Part shown: one piece after another, positions 40,953-50,799 of the stretch
Layout of the letters: every line of letters begins with the position of its first letter
How positions within the stretch are numbered: position 1 is the stretch's first letter
NCBI RefSeq assembly: GCF_900104085.1
Contig: NZ_FNLD01000002.1
Coordinates: 867,853 to 931,852 of the forward strand
From: Pseudoxanthomonas sp. CF125
GTDB taxonomy: Bacteria; Pseudomonadota; Gammaproteobacteria; Xanthomonadales; Xanthomonadaceae
Length of the DNA: 64,000 nt
Direction: 5' to 3'
Notes under the pieces: model-generated
Told to the model about the DNA's origin: nothing
What the model saw: only the letters and a program-made list of their open reading frames with translations
Database searches by the model: none
Made by a program: the position numbers and the translations under genes

Positions 40953-43013
40953 TTACTGCAAGCCGTTGCCTACAGTCTTGGCCAGAGTGCCCTGTGCGTC
41001 GTCGCCACTGAACTCCCAGAAGAACGCACCACCCAGATTCTGGACCTTCACGTAGTTCATCTTCTCGGTGATCAGCGCCGGGGTGTCGTAAGTCCAGAAC
41101 GTGTTGCCGTCGTACTTCCAGGTCGCACGCGCATTGGCGTCGGTGTAGATCGTGCCCGGCCGGTCCTTGAGCACCTTGTAGTCCTCGATGCCGGACTCGT
41201 ACGTGCCTGGTGCCGCGCTACCGGTCTGGTACAGACCGTTGTTGACGTTGGCCACGTTGGTCCAGCCGCGGCCGTAGAAGCCGATGCCCAGATTCAACTT
41301 GCTGGCAGGCACGCCGCGCGCCAGGAAGGCCTCGATCGCGTCATTGCTGTTGTAGAACTTGACGTCGCCCGTGGAAGGATCGTTGGGCGAAGCGAACAGC
41401 GCCGAGTGGTGGTTGGTGCGGGGTTCGAAAGCACCGTGGAAGTCGTAGGTCATCACGTTGATGAAATCCAGGTACTGGTGGTACTGGCCCGGATCGGTGG
41501 CGGCGATCTTGTCCACGCCCGCGCCCGGCGCGATGGTCAACAACAGGCCGGGACGCACCAGGTTGAGCTGACGGCGGAATTCGGCCAGCAACGCGGTGAA
41601 GTTGGCGCGGTCTTCGGCGCCGCCGCACGACAGGCCGCAAGCATTGGGATATTCCCAATCGATATCGATGCCATCGAACACACCTGCCGCCGCACCGGTG
41701 CCGCCCGCGCCGTCGGTGACCGGCAGGTTGCCGCGGATGTAGGCGTTGACGCAGGAGGTCACGAACGCCACGCGATTTTCAGGACGCGCCGCGCTGGCGA
41801 ATCCGCGCGACCAGGTCCAGCCGCCCAGCGAGATCAGCACCTTGATATTTGGGTACTTGGCCTTGAGCTGCTTGAGCTGGTTCCAGTTGCCGCGCAGCGG
41901 CTGGTCCCAGGTATCGGCGGCGCCGCTTACGCTTTCGGCCGCACTGAAGGCCTTGGTGTAGTCGGCGAACGCATCGCCGCCTGCGCCGGTGGACTCGTTG
42001 GAAGGAATGGTCAGGCCGACTTCGCAGATGTTGTTGCGCACGTTGCCGAAGGCGTAGTTGATGTGGGTCAGCTTGGCCGCCGAACCGCTGGTGTCGATGT
42101 TCTTGACCCGGTAGTTGCGCCCGTAGATGCCCCACTGGGTGAAGTAACCCAGCACGCGCTTGTTGCCGCCGCCACCGCCCTGGCTGGTGGTCGCGGTGAT
42201 CTGTCCGCTTTGCGCCGAAGCGTTGCCTGCGTTGTCGCGCGCACGCACGCGATAGGTGTACGCGGTGGCTGCGCTTAGCCCGCTGTCGGTGTAACCGGTG
42301 CTGGAAGACGAGCCCACCAGCCCGCCATTGCGGTAGACGTCGTATCCGGCCACGCCGCTGCCGCCGGCGTTGTCGGTCGAAGCGGTCCAGGTCAGGTTGA
42401 CGCTTGAAGAGGTCACCGACGGAGCCGCCAGGCCAGCAGGCACGCTGGGCGCAGTGGTGTCGGGCGAGGTCACCGGATTGACGGTGATGTTGGCCAGCGC
42501 GGACGTGCCGGTGGCGCCGGCGTTGTCGGTGGCCACGGCCTTGATCGCGTAGCTTCCTGCGGCAACGTTACTCCAGCTGATACTGTACGGAGAGCTGGTG
42601 TCCACGCCCAGCGAGGTGGAGCCGCGGAAGAACTGCACTTGGGCGACAGTGCCGTCGCTGTCGGCGGCGTTCGCCGAGACGGTGATGGTGGCGCCTGCGG
42701 TGAAAGTCGCGTTGTTGGCCGGCGCGGTCAGAGAGACGGTCGGCGATTGGTTGGTGCCGCCGGTGCCGCATGTGCCTAGGTCCAGATACCAGCCGCAGCT
42801 AGGGCAATGAGTGGGCGGCGCGTTCCAGATGGAGATTTGCGCTTGATAGAGCTTGCCTTGGTAAACCAGCTTGTCGCCGGGGTTGTAGATGGTGGATGCA
42901 TTCCATGCGGCCACTCCCGTGCAACTGACGCTTTGCGCCTGCGCCTGCGTGGGCGCTATCCACGCCGCCAGCAGACAGCCGGACAGCAAGGCTTTCATCA
43001 CTCTAGTGCTCAT
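40953..43013 (-). CDS. Secreted GH18 chitinase with CBM, Ig-like and FnIII domains
   Basis: 686 aa. Signal peptide MSTRVMKALLSGCLLAAWIAPTQAQA; a chitin-binding CBM5/12 module (residues 28-80, YNPGDKLVYQGKLYQAQISI, CGWYLDLGTCG); an Ig-like domain (85-185, PTVSLTAPANNATFTAG); a fibronectin III domain (185-290, APSVPAGLAAPSVTSSSVNL); and a GH18 barrel from about 300 with FDGIDIDWEYP near 451, holding the catalytic DxxDxDxE. Hydrolyses chitin outside the cell. ATG at 43011-43013 follows CTGGAGA; an upstream frame to 43061 lacks a signal. Confidence 0.95.
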   Translation of the reverse strand: MSTRVMKALLSGCLLAAWIAPTQAQAQSVSCTGVAAWNASTIYNPGDKLVYQGKLYQAQISIWNAPPTHCPSCGWYLDLGTCGTGGTNQSPTVSLTAPANNATFTAGATITVSANAADSDGTVAQVQFFRGSTSLGVDTSSPYSISWSNVAAGSYAIKAVATDNAGATGTSALANITVNPVTSPDTTAPSVPAGLAAPSVTSSSVNLTWTASTDNAGGSGVAGYDVYRNGGLVGSSSSTGYTDSGLSAATAYTYRVRARDNAGNASAQSGQITATTSQGGGGGNKRVLGYFTQWGIYGRNYRVKNIDTSGSAAKLTHINYAFGNVRNNICEVGLTIPSNESTGAGGDAFADYTKAFSAAESVSGAADTWDQPLRGNWNQLKQLKAKYPNIKVLISLGGWTWSRGFASAARPENRVAFVTSCVNAYIRGNLPVTDGAGGTGAAAGVFDGIDIDWEYPNACGLSCGGAEDRANFTALLAEFRRQLNLVRPGLLLTIAPGAGVDKIAATDPGQYHQYLDFINVMTYDFHGAFEPRTNHHSALFASPNDPSTGDVKFYNSNDAIEAFLARGVPASKLNLGIGFYGRGWTNVANVNNGLYQTGSAAPGTYESGIEDYKVLKDRPGTIYTDANARATWKYDGNTFWTYDTPALITEKMNYVKVQNLGGAFFWEFSGDDAQGTLAKTVGNGLQ

Positions 43014-43541
43014 GGTGCGTTCTCCAGATACCTGACGGTGAGGATCGACGCAGGCGCACAACGGCGTCTGCGATTCGCTTGCGCGCGGCGATGCGGCTGC
43101 GGCGCGTTTGTTCCCTCAGGCAAGAACGACAAGAGTGTTGCGGGATGTTACGAAGCCGTGAGCGGTGCGCCTGCATGCAATGTGCGGCGCTGTTTGGCGG
43201 GTCCGACACTGGTGGGCAACGATGGTGGTGTCAAGGCACTGCGTGCTGATATTGCAGCGATCGTCACACTAAGAAATGCAGTGCTTGTTGCGCATGTCCG
43301 CGCGATTCGAAAGCGATGCGTGTGTGCGCCACGATCTGTCTTTACGTTGTCTTCTGCGGACAGCGACAGGACACGGATTGACTGGGTGGCGAAATCCTCC
43401 TGCGCCATTCAAGGCCGCATTCAGCAACCGCCAGAAACCGTGGGAGCGGCGTCCCGCCGCGAGCTCTTCGCTTCTTCCCAGGGTGGTCAGGAGCTCGCGG
43501 CGGGACGCCGCTCCCACGGTCACTTCAGAACACGTTGCCGG
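43014..43541. other. 528-base region upstream of chitinase and downstream of ppk2
   Basis: No gene supported; open frames on both strands are short and Arg-rich. The half next to chitinase should hold its promoter, but I see no strong sigma-70 match. A palindromic repeat pair fills 43437-43520. Confidence 0.5.
43437..43520. repeat. Paired palindromic repeat, CGTGGGAGCGGCGTCCCGCC family
   Basis: Inverted pair (ACCGTGGGAGCGGCGTCCCG and complement) with perfect outer arms and a loop of about 28 bases. A second member is at 62701-62779. Confidence 0.9.
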
Positions 43542-44324
43542 TCAATCGTCCGCGTCGAACGATGCAATCGGCTTGATCACGCTGAAGCGCTCCTTCAACG
43601 GCTTGCTCTTCAGTGCCGGAAAATCCAGCTGCGCATCCGGCACCTGCGTGTCCGGCAACCGATGCAGCAGGTTGCTGATCAGGGTGAGCCGCCCCCGCCG
43701 CTGATCGTTGAAATCGACCAGCGTCCAAGGGGCGTGCCGGCTGTGCGTGGCCTTCAGCATGGCTTCGCGGGCCTTGGTGTAGTCCGCATACCGCGCCTGC
43801 GCCTGGACATCGATGGGCGACAGCTTCCAACGCTTGAGCGGATCCTCCCGGCGTTCGGCGAAACGTTCCTCCTGTTCGGACTGGTCCACTGTCAGCCAGT
43901 ACTTGAACAGCAGGACGCCGTCGTCGACCAGGAGCTGTTCGAACACCGGCGCCTGCTTCAGGAAAGCCCGGTACTGGCCGTCATCGCAGAAACCCATCAC
44001 CTTCTCGACGCCGGCGCGGTTGTACCAGCTGCGATCCAGCAACAGAATCTCGCCCGCCGCGGGCAGGTACGGCACATACCGCTGGAAATACCATTGCGTG
44101 CTTTCCCTTTCGCTAGGTTTGCCCAGCGCCACGACGTGGCATTGGCGCGGATTGAGGTGCTCGGAGATTGCATTGATGACGCCGCCCTTGCCGGCGGTGT
44201 CGCGGCCTTCGACCACCACCACCACGCGTTTGCCGGAATGCTGCAGCCAGCGCGACATGTTCACCAGTTCAAGCTGCAACGGTTCGAGCAGTTTCTCGTA
44301 TTCCTTGCGCTTGAGCTTTTTCAT
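43542..44324 (-). CDS. ppk2: Polyphosphate kinase 2
   Basis: 260 aa, single PPK2 domain. Walker A-like loop VVEGRDTAGKGGVINAI near residue 38, Walker B ILLLDRSWYNRAGVEKVMGF near 92 and the lid region RREDPLKRWKLSPID near 158. PPK2 enzymes phosphorylate nucleotides from polyphosphate (or the reverse); the nucleotide class cannot be fixed by eye. Start overlaps the stop of the HTH gene as ATGA, so it is co-translated with it. Confidence 0.92.
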   Translation of the reverse strand: MKKLKRKEYEKLLEPLQLELVNMSRWLQHSGKRVVVVVEGRDTAGKGGVINAISEHLNPRQCHVVALGKPSERESTQWYFQRYVPYLPAAGEILLLDRSWYNRAGVEKVMGFCDDGQYRAFLKQAPVFEQLLVDDGVLLFKYWLTVDQSEQEERFAERREDPLKRWKLSPIDVQAQARYADYTKAREAMLKATHSRHAPWTLVDFNDQRRGRLTLISNLLHRLPDTQVPDAQLDFPALKSKPLKERFSVIKPIASFDADD

Positions 44325-44668
44325 TTCCTCGTTTTCCTGCGGCTGACGGCGTGGGTGTCGGCCATGGTGCGGGCTACTTCCAGCAATGCGCCCTGCTGGC
44401 GGGTGTTGAGCGCGCGGTAGGCCGCCAGAAGATCGTGCTCGCCCTTGGTCCGAGCCGGATCGAAGGTGCTGGCCAGTTCCGACAGCAACGCGCCGGCTGG
44501 CACGCCGAACGTGCGCGCCAATGCGTTGACCTGATCCTTGCCGGGAAGCTTGTCTCCGCTCAGCCAGGCTTTGACCGTGGCCACGCCCGCGCGTGGAATT
44601 GCAGTGGCGATGTCGGTGGCGGTGAGGCCGCTGGCCTTGGCCAGCAGCTGCAGCGTGTTGAGCGGCAT
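44321..44668 (-). CDS. XRE-like helix-turn-helix protein
   Basis: 115 aa. Residues 5-60 look like a lambda-repressor-type HTH (LLAKASGLTATDIATAIPRAGVATVKAWLSG, then VNALARTFGVPAGAL). The rest is a helical tail ending KTRK. Probably a DNA-binding regulator of its own operon; target unknown. It sits between moaB (4-base gap) and ppk2 (4-base overlap). Confidence 0.75.
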   Translation of the reverse strand: MPLNTLQLLAKASGLTATDIATAIPRAGVATVKAWLSGDKLPGKDQVNALARTFGVPAGALLSELASTFDPARTKGEHDLLAAYRALNTRQQGALLEVARTMADTHAVSRRKTRK

Positions 44669-44672
44669 GCGT

Positions 44673-45191
44673 TCACTCCTTCAAACGGGGGCGCAGGGTA
44701 GCCAGGTTGCAGGGTTTGGTGCGCGCATCCAACTGCGCACGGATGATCTTTTCCCAGGCGGTTTTGCAGGCCGAAGTCGAGCCGGGCAGGCAGAACACGA
44801 AGGTGCCGTTGGCCAAGCCCGCGAACGCGCGCGACTGCAACGACGAAGTGCCGATTTCCTCGAAGCTGATCGCGCGGAACAGTTCGCCGAATCCAGGCAT
44901 TTCCTTGTCGAGCAATGGCAGCAGTGCTTCGGGCGTGGAGTCGCGGCCAGTGAAGCCGGTGCCACCGGTGACCAGCACGCCGTCCACGCCATCGTCGGCG
45001 ATCCATTTCGAAACCAGTGCGCGGAGCCGGTAGCGGTCGTCCGGCAGCAGCGCGCGTTCGGCCAAGCGGTGGCCTTCTTCTTGGAGCGCAGCCAGCAGAT
45101 AGTCGCCGGATTTATCGTCGGCCAGGGTGCGTGAATCGGAAACGGTCAGCACGCAGAGCTGCAGGGGAATCAAGTCGGGTTTGGCGGTCAT
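44673..45191 (-). CDS. moaB: Molybdopterin adenylyltransferase-like protein MoaB
   Basis: 172 aa. MoaB/Mog fold: CVLTVSDSRTLADDKSGDYL at the start, VLVTGGTGFTGRDSTPEALLPLL near residue 90 (GGTG substrate loop) and FCLPGSTSACKTAWEKII near 132. Takes part in molybdenum cofactor synthesis, or is a relic of it; no other moa genes are in the window. First gene of moaB-HTH-ppk2. Confidence 0.9.
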   Translation of the reverse strand: MTAKPDLIPLQLCVLTVSDSRTLADDKSGDYLLAALQEEGHRLAERALLPDDRYRLRALVSKWIADDGVDGVLVTGGTGFTGRDSTPEALLPLLDKEMPGFGELFRAISFEEIGTSSLQSRAFAGLANGTFVFCLPGSTSACKTAWEKIIRAQLDARTKPCNLATLRPRLKE

Positions 45192-45515
45192 GTTGCGAAG
45201 CCTAACCTATGAAGGCAGCGAACCAGTAATTCGTCCGTGGTGAGCCTGGGATGCCGCTCGTTGTGAACTTGGAATGCGCTTCTTGGTGGCCCTGATGCCT
45301 TTCGTGGTGAGCCTGGATGCCGTCCGTGATAAACCCCGGATACCGTTCGTGGTGAGCTTGTCGAACCACGCTCTTCGCAAGATAGAGGCTTGGAGGGAAA
45401 TCGCTTTTTGCTCCAAAGGCGTGGTTCGACAAGCTCACCACGAACGGGTTTGTTTGCGAATCCGGTTGCAGGGTTGTCGCGGGTATGTGGATGTAGGTCG
45501 GCGGTCCGTCGGAAA
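45192..45515. other. 324-base repeat-derived intergenic region
   Basis: No gene. The left half holds several decayed direct copies of a CGTGGTGAGCCTGGATGCCG unit (near 45234, 45303 and 45347). The right half is a clean inverted pair. There is no sign of a promoter. Confidence 0.65.
45343..45447. repeat. Paired palindromic repeat, TTCGTGGTGAGCTTGTCGAA family
   Basis: Inverted pair starting CCGTTCGTGGTGAGCTTGTC, the complement ending at 45447, with about 50 bases between arms. Decayed direct copies lie just upstream. Confidence 0.85.
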
Positions 45516-45968
45516 CTAATCCTGCAGATGCAACCGAAAGCGCAGCGTGCCTTCGTAAGGCTCCCAGCCCATGTGCCGATACAGCGCCTGCGCGCTGCGG
45601 TTGTCCGGGTCGGTTTCCAGTTCCAGCCGGATCGCCCCGTCGGCCCGGGCGAAGTCGGCGGCCGCCTGCAGCAGCGCGCGTGCGATGCCGCTGCGACGTG
45701 CGGAAGCCTGCACGTAAAGATCGTTGAGGATCCAGGAGCGGCCGGCGCGCACGGAAGAGAATGAGGGAAACAACTGGGTGAACGCGACCGCCTTGCCGTC
45801 GAGTTCGGCCAGCAGGATCACCGATTGTTCGTGCTGCAGCCGCTCGCCGATGAAGCGGCGCGCCAGCGCCGGATCGGAGGGTTGCTGGTAGAAGGTGCGG
45901 TAGAGATCGAACAACGGCGCGATGGCGTCCGCATCGTCCACGCTCGCACGCCGAATCACGAAACCCAT
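45516..45968 (-). CDS. GNAT-family N-acetyltransferase
   Basis: 150 aa. Acetyl-CoA-binding core: LNDLYVQASARRSGIARALLQAAADFA near residue 85 (motif A with RRSGIA) and NRSAQALYRHMGWEPYEGTLRF at the end (motif B). Substrate unknown. An ATG two codons upstream (45974) is also open; I prefer 45968 because CGGG precedes it at usable spacing. Confidence 0.88.
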   Translation of the reverse strand: MGFVIRRASVDDADAIAPLFDLYRTFYQQPSDPALARRFIGERLQHEQSVILLAELDGKAVAFTQLFPSFSSVRAGRSWILNDLYVQASARRSGIARALLQAAADFARADGAIRLELETDPDNRSAQALYRHMGWEPYEGTLRFRLHLQD

Positions 45969-45977
45969 GCACATCCC

Positions 45978-46041
45978 GTAGGTCGGGGCTACGCCCCCGA
46001 CGCGACTGGTTACTGCAGTCGGGGGCGTAGCCCCGACCTAC
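45978..46041. repeat. Paired palindromic repeat holding the prfA stop codon
   Basis: Perfect 24-base inverted arms starting GTAGGTCGGGGCTACGCCCC (45978-46001 and 46018-46041), 16 bases apart. The TAG of the right arm, read on the minus strand (46038-46040), is the stop of prfA. Confidence 0.92.
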
Positions 46042-47141
46042 GCGCTCTCGGTCAAACGGGCCAGTTCGTCGGCCTGGTGCTCGCGGCTCAGGCGTTCCAG
46101 CAATTCGTCCAGGTTGCCCTGGATGATGTTGGGCAGATCGTACAGGGTGAGGCCTTCCACGCGGTGGTCGGTGATGCGTCCCTGCGGAAAGTTGTAGGTG
46201 CGGATGCGCTGGCTGCGGTCGCCGCTGCCGACCTGCAGCTTGCGCGACTCGGCTTGGGCCGCGGCCTGCTTGCTGCGCTCGGCTTCCAGCAGCTGCGCTT
46301 TCAGCCGCTTCATCGCATGTTCGCGGTTGGCGTGCTGCGAGCGCGCGGTCTGGTTCTCCACCACCAGGCCACTGGGAATGTGGGTGATGCGGATCGCCGA
46401 TTCGGTCTTGTTGACGTGCTGGCCGCCGGCGCCGGAAGAGCGGAAGGTATCCACCTTCAGATCGGCCGGATTGATCACGACCTCTTCCACCGCATCGTCG
46501 TCGGGAATGATGGCCACCGTCGCTGCGGAAGTATGGATGCGGCCTTGCGATTCGGTTTCCGGCACGCGCTGCACGCGGTGGGTGCCGGATTCGAACTTGA
46601 AACGCGAGAACGCCCCGCGCCCGCTGACCTTGGCCACGATTTCCTTGTAGCCGCCATGCTCGCCCGGGCTTTCGGATTCGACTTCCACTTTCCAGCCCTG
46701 GCGTTCGGCATAACGCGCGTACATGCGGAACAGGTCGCCGGCGAAGATCGCCGCTTCGTCGCCGCCAGTGCCCGCGCGCACTTCCAGGAACAGATCCGAA
46801 TCGTCGCGCGGATCCTTGGGCACCAACAGCAATGAGAGCTCGTCTTCCAGTTGCGCCAGGCGTGCCTGCGCGCTGGCGATTTCCTCTTCGGCCAACTCGC
46901 GCATGCCTTTATCGTATTGAAGCTCCGGATCGTTGCGCAGCGCTTCGGCAGCGGCGAGGTCGCGTTTGGCGTTGGCCTCCTCGGTCAGCGCGATCGTCAC
47001 CGGCTCCAGCTGCGAGAACTCGCGCGAGTATTTGCGGAAACGGTCGTTGTCGGCGACCACGCTCGGGTCGGACAGCAGTCGTTCGAGTTCTTCGCGGCGT
47101 TCGGCCAGCGCTTCGAGTTTACGGCGCAGGGTCGGCGTCAT
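46038..47141 (-). CDS. prfA: Peptide chain release factor 1
   Basis: 367 aa. Recognises UAA and UAG and releases the peptide. The GGQ loop is [14 protein letters not shown] near residue 233; the codon-recognition tripeptide is PET in [18 protein letters not shown], an accepted variant of PAT/PVT. ATG at 47139-47141; its first 23 bases overlap the end of hemA. PrmC, which methylates it, is at 17385. Stop codon inside a palindromic repeat. Confidence 0.95.
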   Translation of the reverse strand: MTPTLRRKLEALAERREELERLLSDPSVVADNDRFRKYSREFSQLEPVTIALTEEANAKRDLAAAEALRNDPELQYDKGMRELAEEEIASAQARLAQLEDELSLLLVPKDPRDDSDLFLEVRAGTGGDEAAIFAGDLFRMYARYAERQGWKVEVESESPGEHGGYKEIVAKVSGRGAFSRFKFESGTHRVQRVPETESQGRIHTSAATVAIIPDDDAVEEVVINPADLKVDTFRSSGAGGQHVNKTESAIRITHIPSGLVVENQTARSQHANREHAMKRLKAQLLEAERSKQAAAQAESRKLQVGSGDRSQRIRTYNFPQGRITDHRVEGLTLYDLPNIIQGNLDELLERLSREHQADELARLTESA

Positions 47142-48399
47142 TTTCTTTCTTGAGGTGGGAATAGGGCGCCTGAGCCGGGAACAGTTTGTCGGCGGCGCGC
47201 GCCAGATCCGCATCGCCGGACAAGGCAGCCTCGCGCAGGGCGGCGGTCGGCGGATGCAGCAGGCGGTTGGTCAGGGTGTGGGCCAGGAAGTCGAGCACTT
47301 CTTCGGCATCGCGGCCGTTGGCCAGTTGCTGGCGGGCCTTGGCCAGCACGTCTTCGCGCGCGGCGTCGCCATGCGCGCGCAGGCGCTTGAGCGGTTCCTG
47401 GCGGGAGCTGGCGTGCAGGTTCTCGATATAGCGCGCGACCTGCAGCTCGATGATCGCCTCGGCGGCTTCGGCGGCCTCGCGGCGACCGCGACGGTTGTCT
47501 TCGACCGCGCGTTCCAGGTCGTCGACGGTATACAGGTAGGCATCGTCCAGCTCGGCCACCGCGGGCTGGATGTCGCGCGGCACGGCCAGGTCGAACAGCA
47601 GCATCGGCTTGTGCTTGCGCCGGGCCAGCGCCGCGGCCACTTGCGCATGCGTGAGGATGGGTTCGCGGCTGGCGGTCGCGGAGAACACTACGTCGGCTTC
47701 GGCCAGATGCCTGTCCAACTCCGTGAGCGGCAGGGCATAGCCGCCGTGGCGCGTGGCCAGATCCTGCGCGTGCGAAAGAGTACGGTTGGCGATCAGCAGC
47801 CGGCGCACCTTGCCTTCGCTCAGGTGGCGGGCGGCCAGCTCGATGGTTTCGCCGGCGCCGATCAGCAGCACGGTGGATTCGTCCAGACGCGCGAACGAGT
47901 TCTGCGCCAGCCTCACCGCGGTGGAGGCCACCGAAACCGGATTGGCGCCGACGCGAGTGTCGGTGCGCGCACGCTTGGCCACGGCGAACGTCTGCTGGAA
48001 CAGGCGGTCCAGGACGTTGCCCAGCGCGCCGTTCTCGCGTGCGGTCACCCAGGCTTCCTTAACTTGGCCCAGGATCTGCGGCTCGCCCAGGACCATCGAA
48101 TCCAGGCCGGTGGCCACCCGGAACAGATGGCGCACGGCGTCCGCGTCGCTATGGCGGTACAGGTAGCCGTCCAGGCCCTCGGCATGCGTAGTCAGCCAGT
48201 CGCTGAGCGCCCGGTCATTTTCGGCGATGGCGTACAGCTCGGTGCGGTTGCAGGTGGACAGAACCGCGGCTTCGGATACTTCAGGCAATGCGCGCAAGGA
48301 AGACAGGGCCGCGGGCAGGGCGGCCGCGTCGAACGCGACGCGCTCGCGCAGGCCGACCGGCGCGGTCTGGTGATTGAGTCCGAGTACCCACAACGTCAT
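47119..48399 (-). CDS. hemA: Glutamyl-tRNA reductase
   Basis: 426 aa. Reduces glutamyl-tRNA to glutamate-1-semialdehyde with NADPH, the first step of tetrapyrrole synthesis. Catalytic Cys50 is in [23 protein letters not shown] near residue 105; the NADPH fold [17 protein letters not shown] near 180. Forms an operon with prfA, as in E. coli. Divergent from the TPR-lolB-ispE block, with 67 bases between start codons. Confidence 0.95.
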   Translation of the reverse strand: MTLWVLGLNHQTAPVGLRERVAFDAAALPAALSSLRALPEVSEAAVLSTCNRTELYAIAENDRALSDWLTTHAEGLDGYLYRHSDADAVRHLFRVATGLDSMVLGEPQILGQVKEAWVTARENGALGNVLDRLFQQTFAVAKRARTDTRVGANPVSVASTAVRLAQNSFARLDESTVLLIGAGETIELAARHLSEGKVRRLLIANRTLSHAQDLATRHGGYALPLTELDRHLAEADVVFSATASREPILTHAQVAAALARRKHKPMLLFDLAVPRDIQPAVAELDDAYLYTVDDLERAVEDNRRGRREAAEAAEAIIELQVARYIENLHASSRQEPLKRLRAHGDAAREDVLAKARQQLANGRDAEEVLDFLAHTLTNRLLHPPTAALREAALSGDADLARAADKLFPAQAPYSHLKKENDADPAP

Positions 48400-48466
48400 C
48401 GTTCAGGTGCTTGCGTTAAGCTTCTGGCCATTCGAAGGTCGCCATTTTACGGCCCGGCTCGCTTAC

Positions 48467-50146
48467 ATGCCCGCAATGATTCGTATCACCGTTGGCGTAC
48501 TGCTGCTGCTCTTCATCGCGCCCCCCCTGTCGGCGGCGCCGGCACCCCCCAAATCCGCCGACAAGCGCCCCCCCGACGCGCTGACCACGGTCATGGCGGG
48601 CGAGTTCGCCCTGCAGGCCGGCCAGCTGCCCGATGCTTCCCGCTGGTATCTGCAAGCCGCCCAGGCCGACGACGACGCCGGCCTGGCCGAGCGCGCCACC
48701 CGTATCGCCCTGCTGGCCAACGACGATGCCAGCGCCACCCAGGCGCTCAAGCTCTGGCGCCAGCGCGCGCCGCAGTCGCTGGCGATGCGCGCCGCCGAGG
48801 CCGCCTTGGCTTTGCGCAAGAACGATGTCCCCGGCGCCCGGCGTGAGCTGGACGCGCTGATGCGCGACAAGGACGACATGGGCTGGCGCTATGCGCTGAC
48901 GGTGCTGGGCAGCGGCGGCCGCGATCCGGCATTGTCGGCGCGGCTGCTGGACGGGTTGGTCGACACCGGCGCCATACCCACGAAATTGCAGGCCTGGCTG
49001 GCGTTCGGTGGATTGGCGCAGTCGCTGGAGCAGCCAAGGCTGGCAGAACGCATCGTCGCCGAAGCGGTAAAGCGCTTCCCGAGCGAGCCGCGGGTCGCCT
49101 TGCTGCACGCCAGCCAGCTGCGCCAGGCCGGCGATACCGAGCAGACGCGCAAGATCTTGGCCGGATTGTCGAACGCTGCCGTGCTGGCGCCGGAACTGCG
49201 GCTGGCCATCGCCGCCGAATACGACGCACTGGGCGACCCGGCGCAGGCGGCGGCCACCTTGGCCCGCGGTCCGCAGGACAACCAGACTTACGGTCTGCGT
49301 GCTTCGCTGTTGGCCAAGGCCGAAGACACCATGACGCTGACCGTGCTTTACGACGAGTTGCGCAAGGATGCCAGCAAACCCGACCCCGAGCGCCGCTTGC
49401 TGATAGGTCAGATCGCGCAATTCCTCAAGCGCCCGCAGGAAGCGCTGGAGTGGTATCGCGGTGTTCCCGGCGGCCCCCAGCGCACCGAAGCGCGTCTGCG
49501 TATCGCCAATGCTTTGTTCGAGTTGGGCCGCAAGGAAGAAGCCTTCGCCGACGCGCGCGCGCTGCAGAGCGACGCCGGTGCCGACGATGAGGCGCGGCGC
49601 GGCGCTTATCTGCTGGAAGCGGAGTTGAAGCAAAAAGACGACGACGATGCGGGCGAACTGGACGTGCTGGCGCGCGGGCTCGCCGCCTACCCGGACGATA
49701 ATGCGCTGCTGTATGCGCGCGGCCTGGCCTGGGAGCGGCGCGACCGCATCGACCGCGCCGAGGCCGACCTGCGCAAGATCCTGGTCACCGATCCGGAAAA
49801 TGTCGCCGCGCTCAACGCGCTCGGCTACACCCTGGCCGACCGCACCACGCGCTATCAGGAGGCGCTGGAACTGATCGACCGCGCGCGCGCGGCCGAACCG
49901 GACGAAGCGGCGATCATCGACAGCTATGGCTGGGTGCTTTACCGGTTGGGCCGCAATGACGAGGCGCTGGTCGAACTGCGCCGCGCCTTCACTCTGCAGA
50001 AAGACGCGGAAATCGCGGCGCACATAGCCGAGGTGCTGTGGTTCACCGGCAAACAGGAGGAAGCGCGCAAGTTCTTCGAGGAATCGCGCAAGCTGGACGC
50101 CGAGAACCGTTCGCTGCAGCGTGCGCTGGAGAAGACCGGCGCATGA
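48467..50146 (+). CDS. Exported TPR-repeat protein
   Basis: 559 aa from ATG 48467 (ATG 48476 also possible). Signal peptide MIRITVGVLLLLFIAPPLSAA, then tetratricopeptide helices along the length; clear TPR units near 415-545 (LLYARGLAWERRDRIDRAEADLRKI, ALNALGYTLADRTTRYQEALELI, GWVLYRLGRNDEALVELRRAF). Located before lolB, as in related bacteria, which suggests outer-membrane biogenesis; the partner is unknown. Its stop overlaps the lolB start as ATGA. Confidence 0.85.
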   Translation: MPAMIRITVGVLLLLFIAPPLSAAPAPPKSADKRPPDALTTVMAGEFALQAGQLPDASRWYLQAAQADDDAGLAERATRIALLANDDASATQALKLWRQRAPQSLAMRAAEAALALRKNDVPGARRELDALMRDKDDMGWRYALTVLGSGGRDPALSARLLDGLVDTGAIPTKLQAWLAFGGLAQSLEQPRLAERIVAEAVKRFPSEPRVALLHASQLRQAGDTEQTRKILAGLSNAAVLAPELRLAIAAEYDALGDPAQAAATLARGPQDNQTYGLRASLLAKAEDTMTLTVLYDELRKDASKPDPERRLLIGQIAQFLKRPQEALEWYRGVPGGPQRTEARLRIANALFELGRKEEAFADARALQSDAGADDEARRGAYLLEAELKQKDDDDAGELDVLARGLAAYPDDNALLYARGLAWERRDRIDRAEADLRKILVTDPENVAALNALGYTLADRTTRYQEALELIDRARAAEPDEAAIIDSYGWVLYRLGRNDEALVELRRAFTLQKDAEIAAHIAEVLWFTGKQEEARKFFEESRKLDAENRSLQRALEKTGA

Positions 50147-50799
50147 TTCCTCTCGCACGCTTCACGGTCGTAGGCTTGTCATCGCTGCTGTTGGCCGCCT
50201 GCGCGACGCGGGCGCCGCAGGCCTCGCTGCCGCCGCCGTTGTCTGCGCCCGCGGCGATACAAGCCGCCGAAAATAACCAGGCCCAGCGTGCGGCTTGGCT
50301 CGACGGGCATCGGCAGTGGTCTTTCGAAGGCCGCGTGGCCATCAACAACGCCGGCAAGGGCGGCAGCGGCAGGATCGACTGGCAGCAGGACGGGCCCCGC
50401 TATGTGGTTTCGCTGAGCGCGCCGGTGACCCGGCAGAGCTGGCGGCTGATCGGCGACACGCATTCGGAAGCCGGACGGTTGGAAGGTCTGGAGGGCGGCC
50501 CGCGCGAAGGCGAGGACGCCGAGGCCCTGCTGCTGGAAGCCACCGGTTGGGACATACCGGTCAACGCGCTGGCGCGCTGGGCCCAGGGCCTCTCCGCCGA
50601 GGGTATGCCGGTCGAGACCCAGGCCTTTTCCACCGAGGGCCGCCTGCAGACGATCGAGCAGGCCGGCTGGCGTATCGATTACCGGGAGTGGTTCGATGCA
50701 GCGGGCCAGCAACCGCAACTGCCACGCCGGATCGAGGCGCAGCGCGATCGGGCGACGGTCCGGCTGATCGTGGACAGTTGGGACTTCAGCCCGCAATGA
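50143..50799 (+). CDS. lolB: Outer-membrane lipoprotein receptor LolB
   Basis: 218 aa. Lipoprotein signal ending SLLLAAC, Cys20 lipidated. Beta-barrel domain with [22 protein letters not shown] and [27 protein letters not shown]. Takes lipoproteins from LolA and inserts them into the outer membrane. Coupled on both sides by ATGA overlaps (TPR gene and ispE). Confidence 0.9.
   Translation: MIPLARFTVVGLSSLLLAACATRAPQASLPPPLSAPAAIQAAENNQAQRAAWLDGHRQWSFEGRVAINNAGKGGSGRIDWQQDGPRYVVSLSAPVTRQSWRLIGDTHSEAGRLEGLEGGPREGEDAEALLLEATGWDIPVNALARWAQGLSAEGMPVETQAFSTEGRLQTIEQAGWRIDYREWFDAAGQQPQLPRRIEAQRDRATVRLIVDSWDFSPQ

Noticed and set aside
46038..47141. PET instead of PAT/PVT in release factor 1 as an altered stop-codon specificity
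   Set aside because: PET at this place occurs in many ordinary RF1 proteins as far as I know; the surrounding motif [11 protein letters not shown] is normal.
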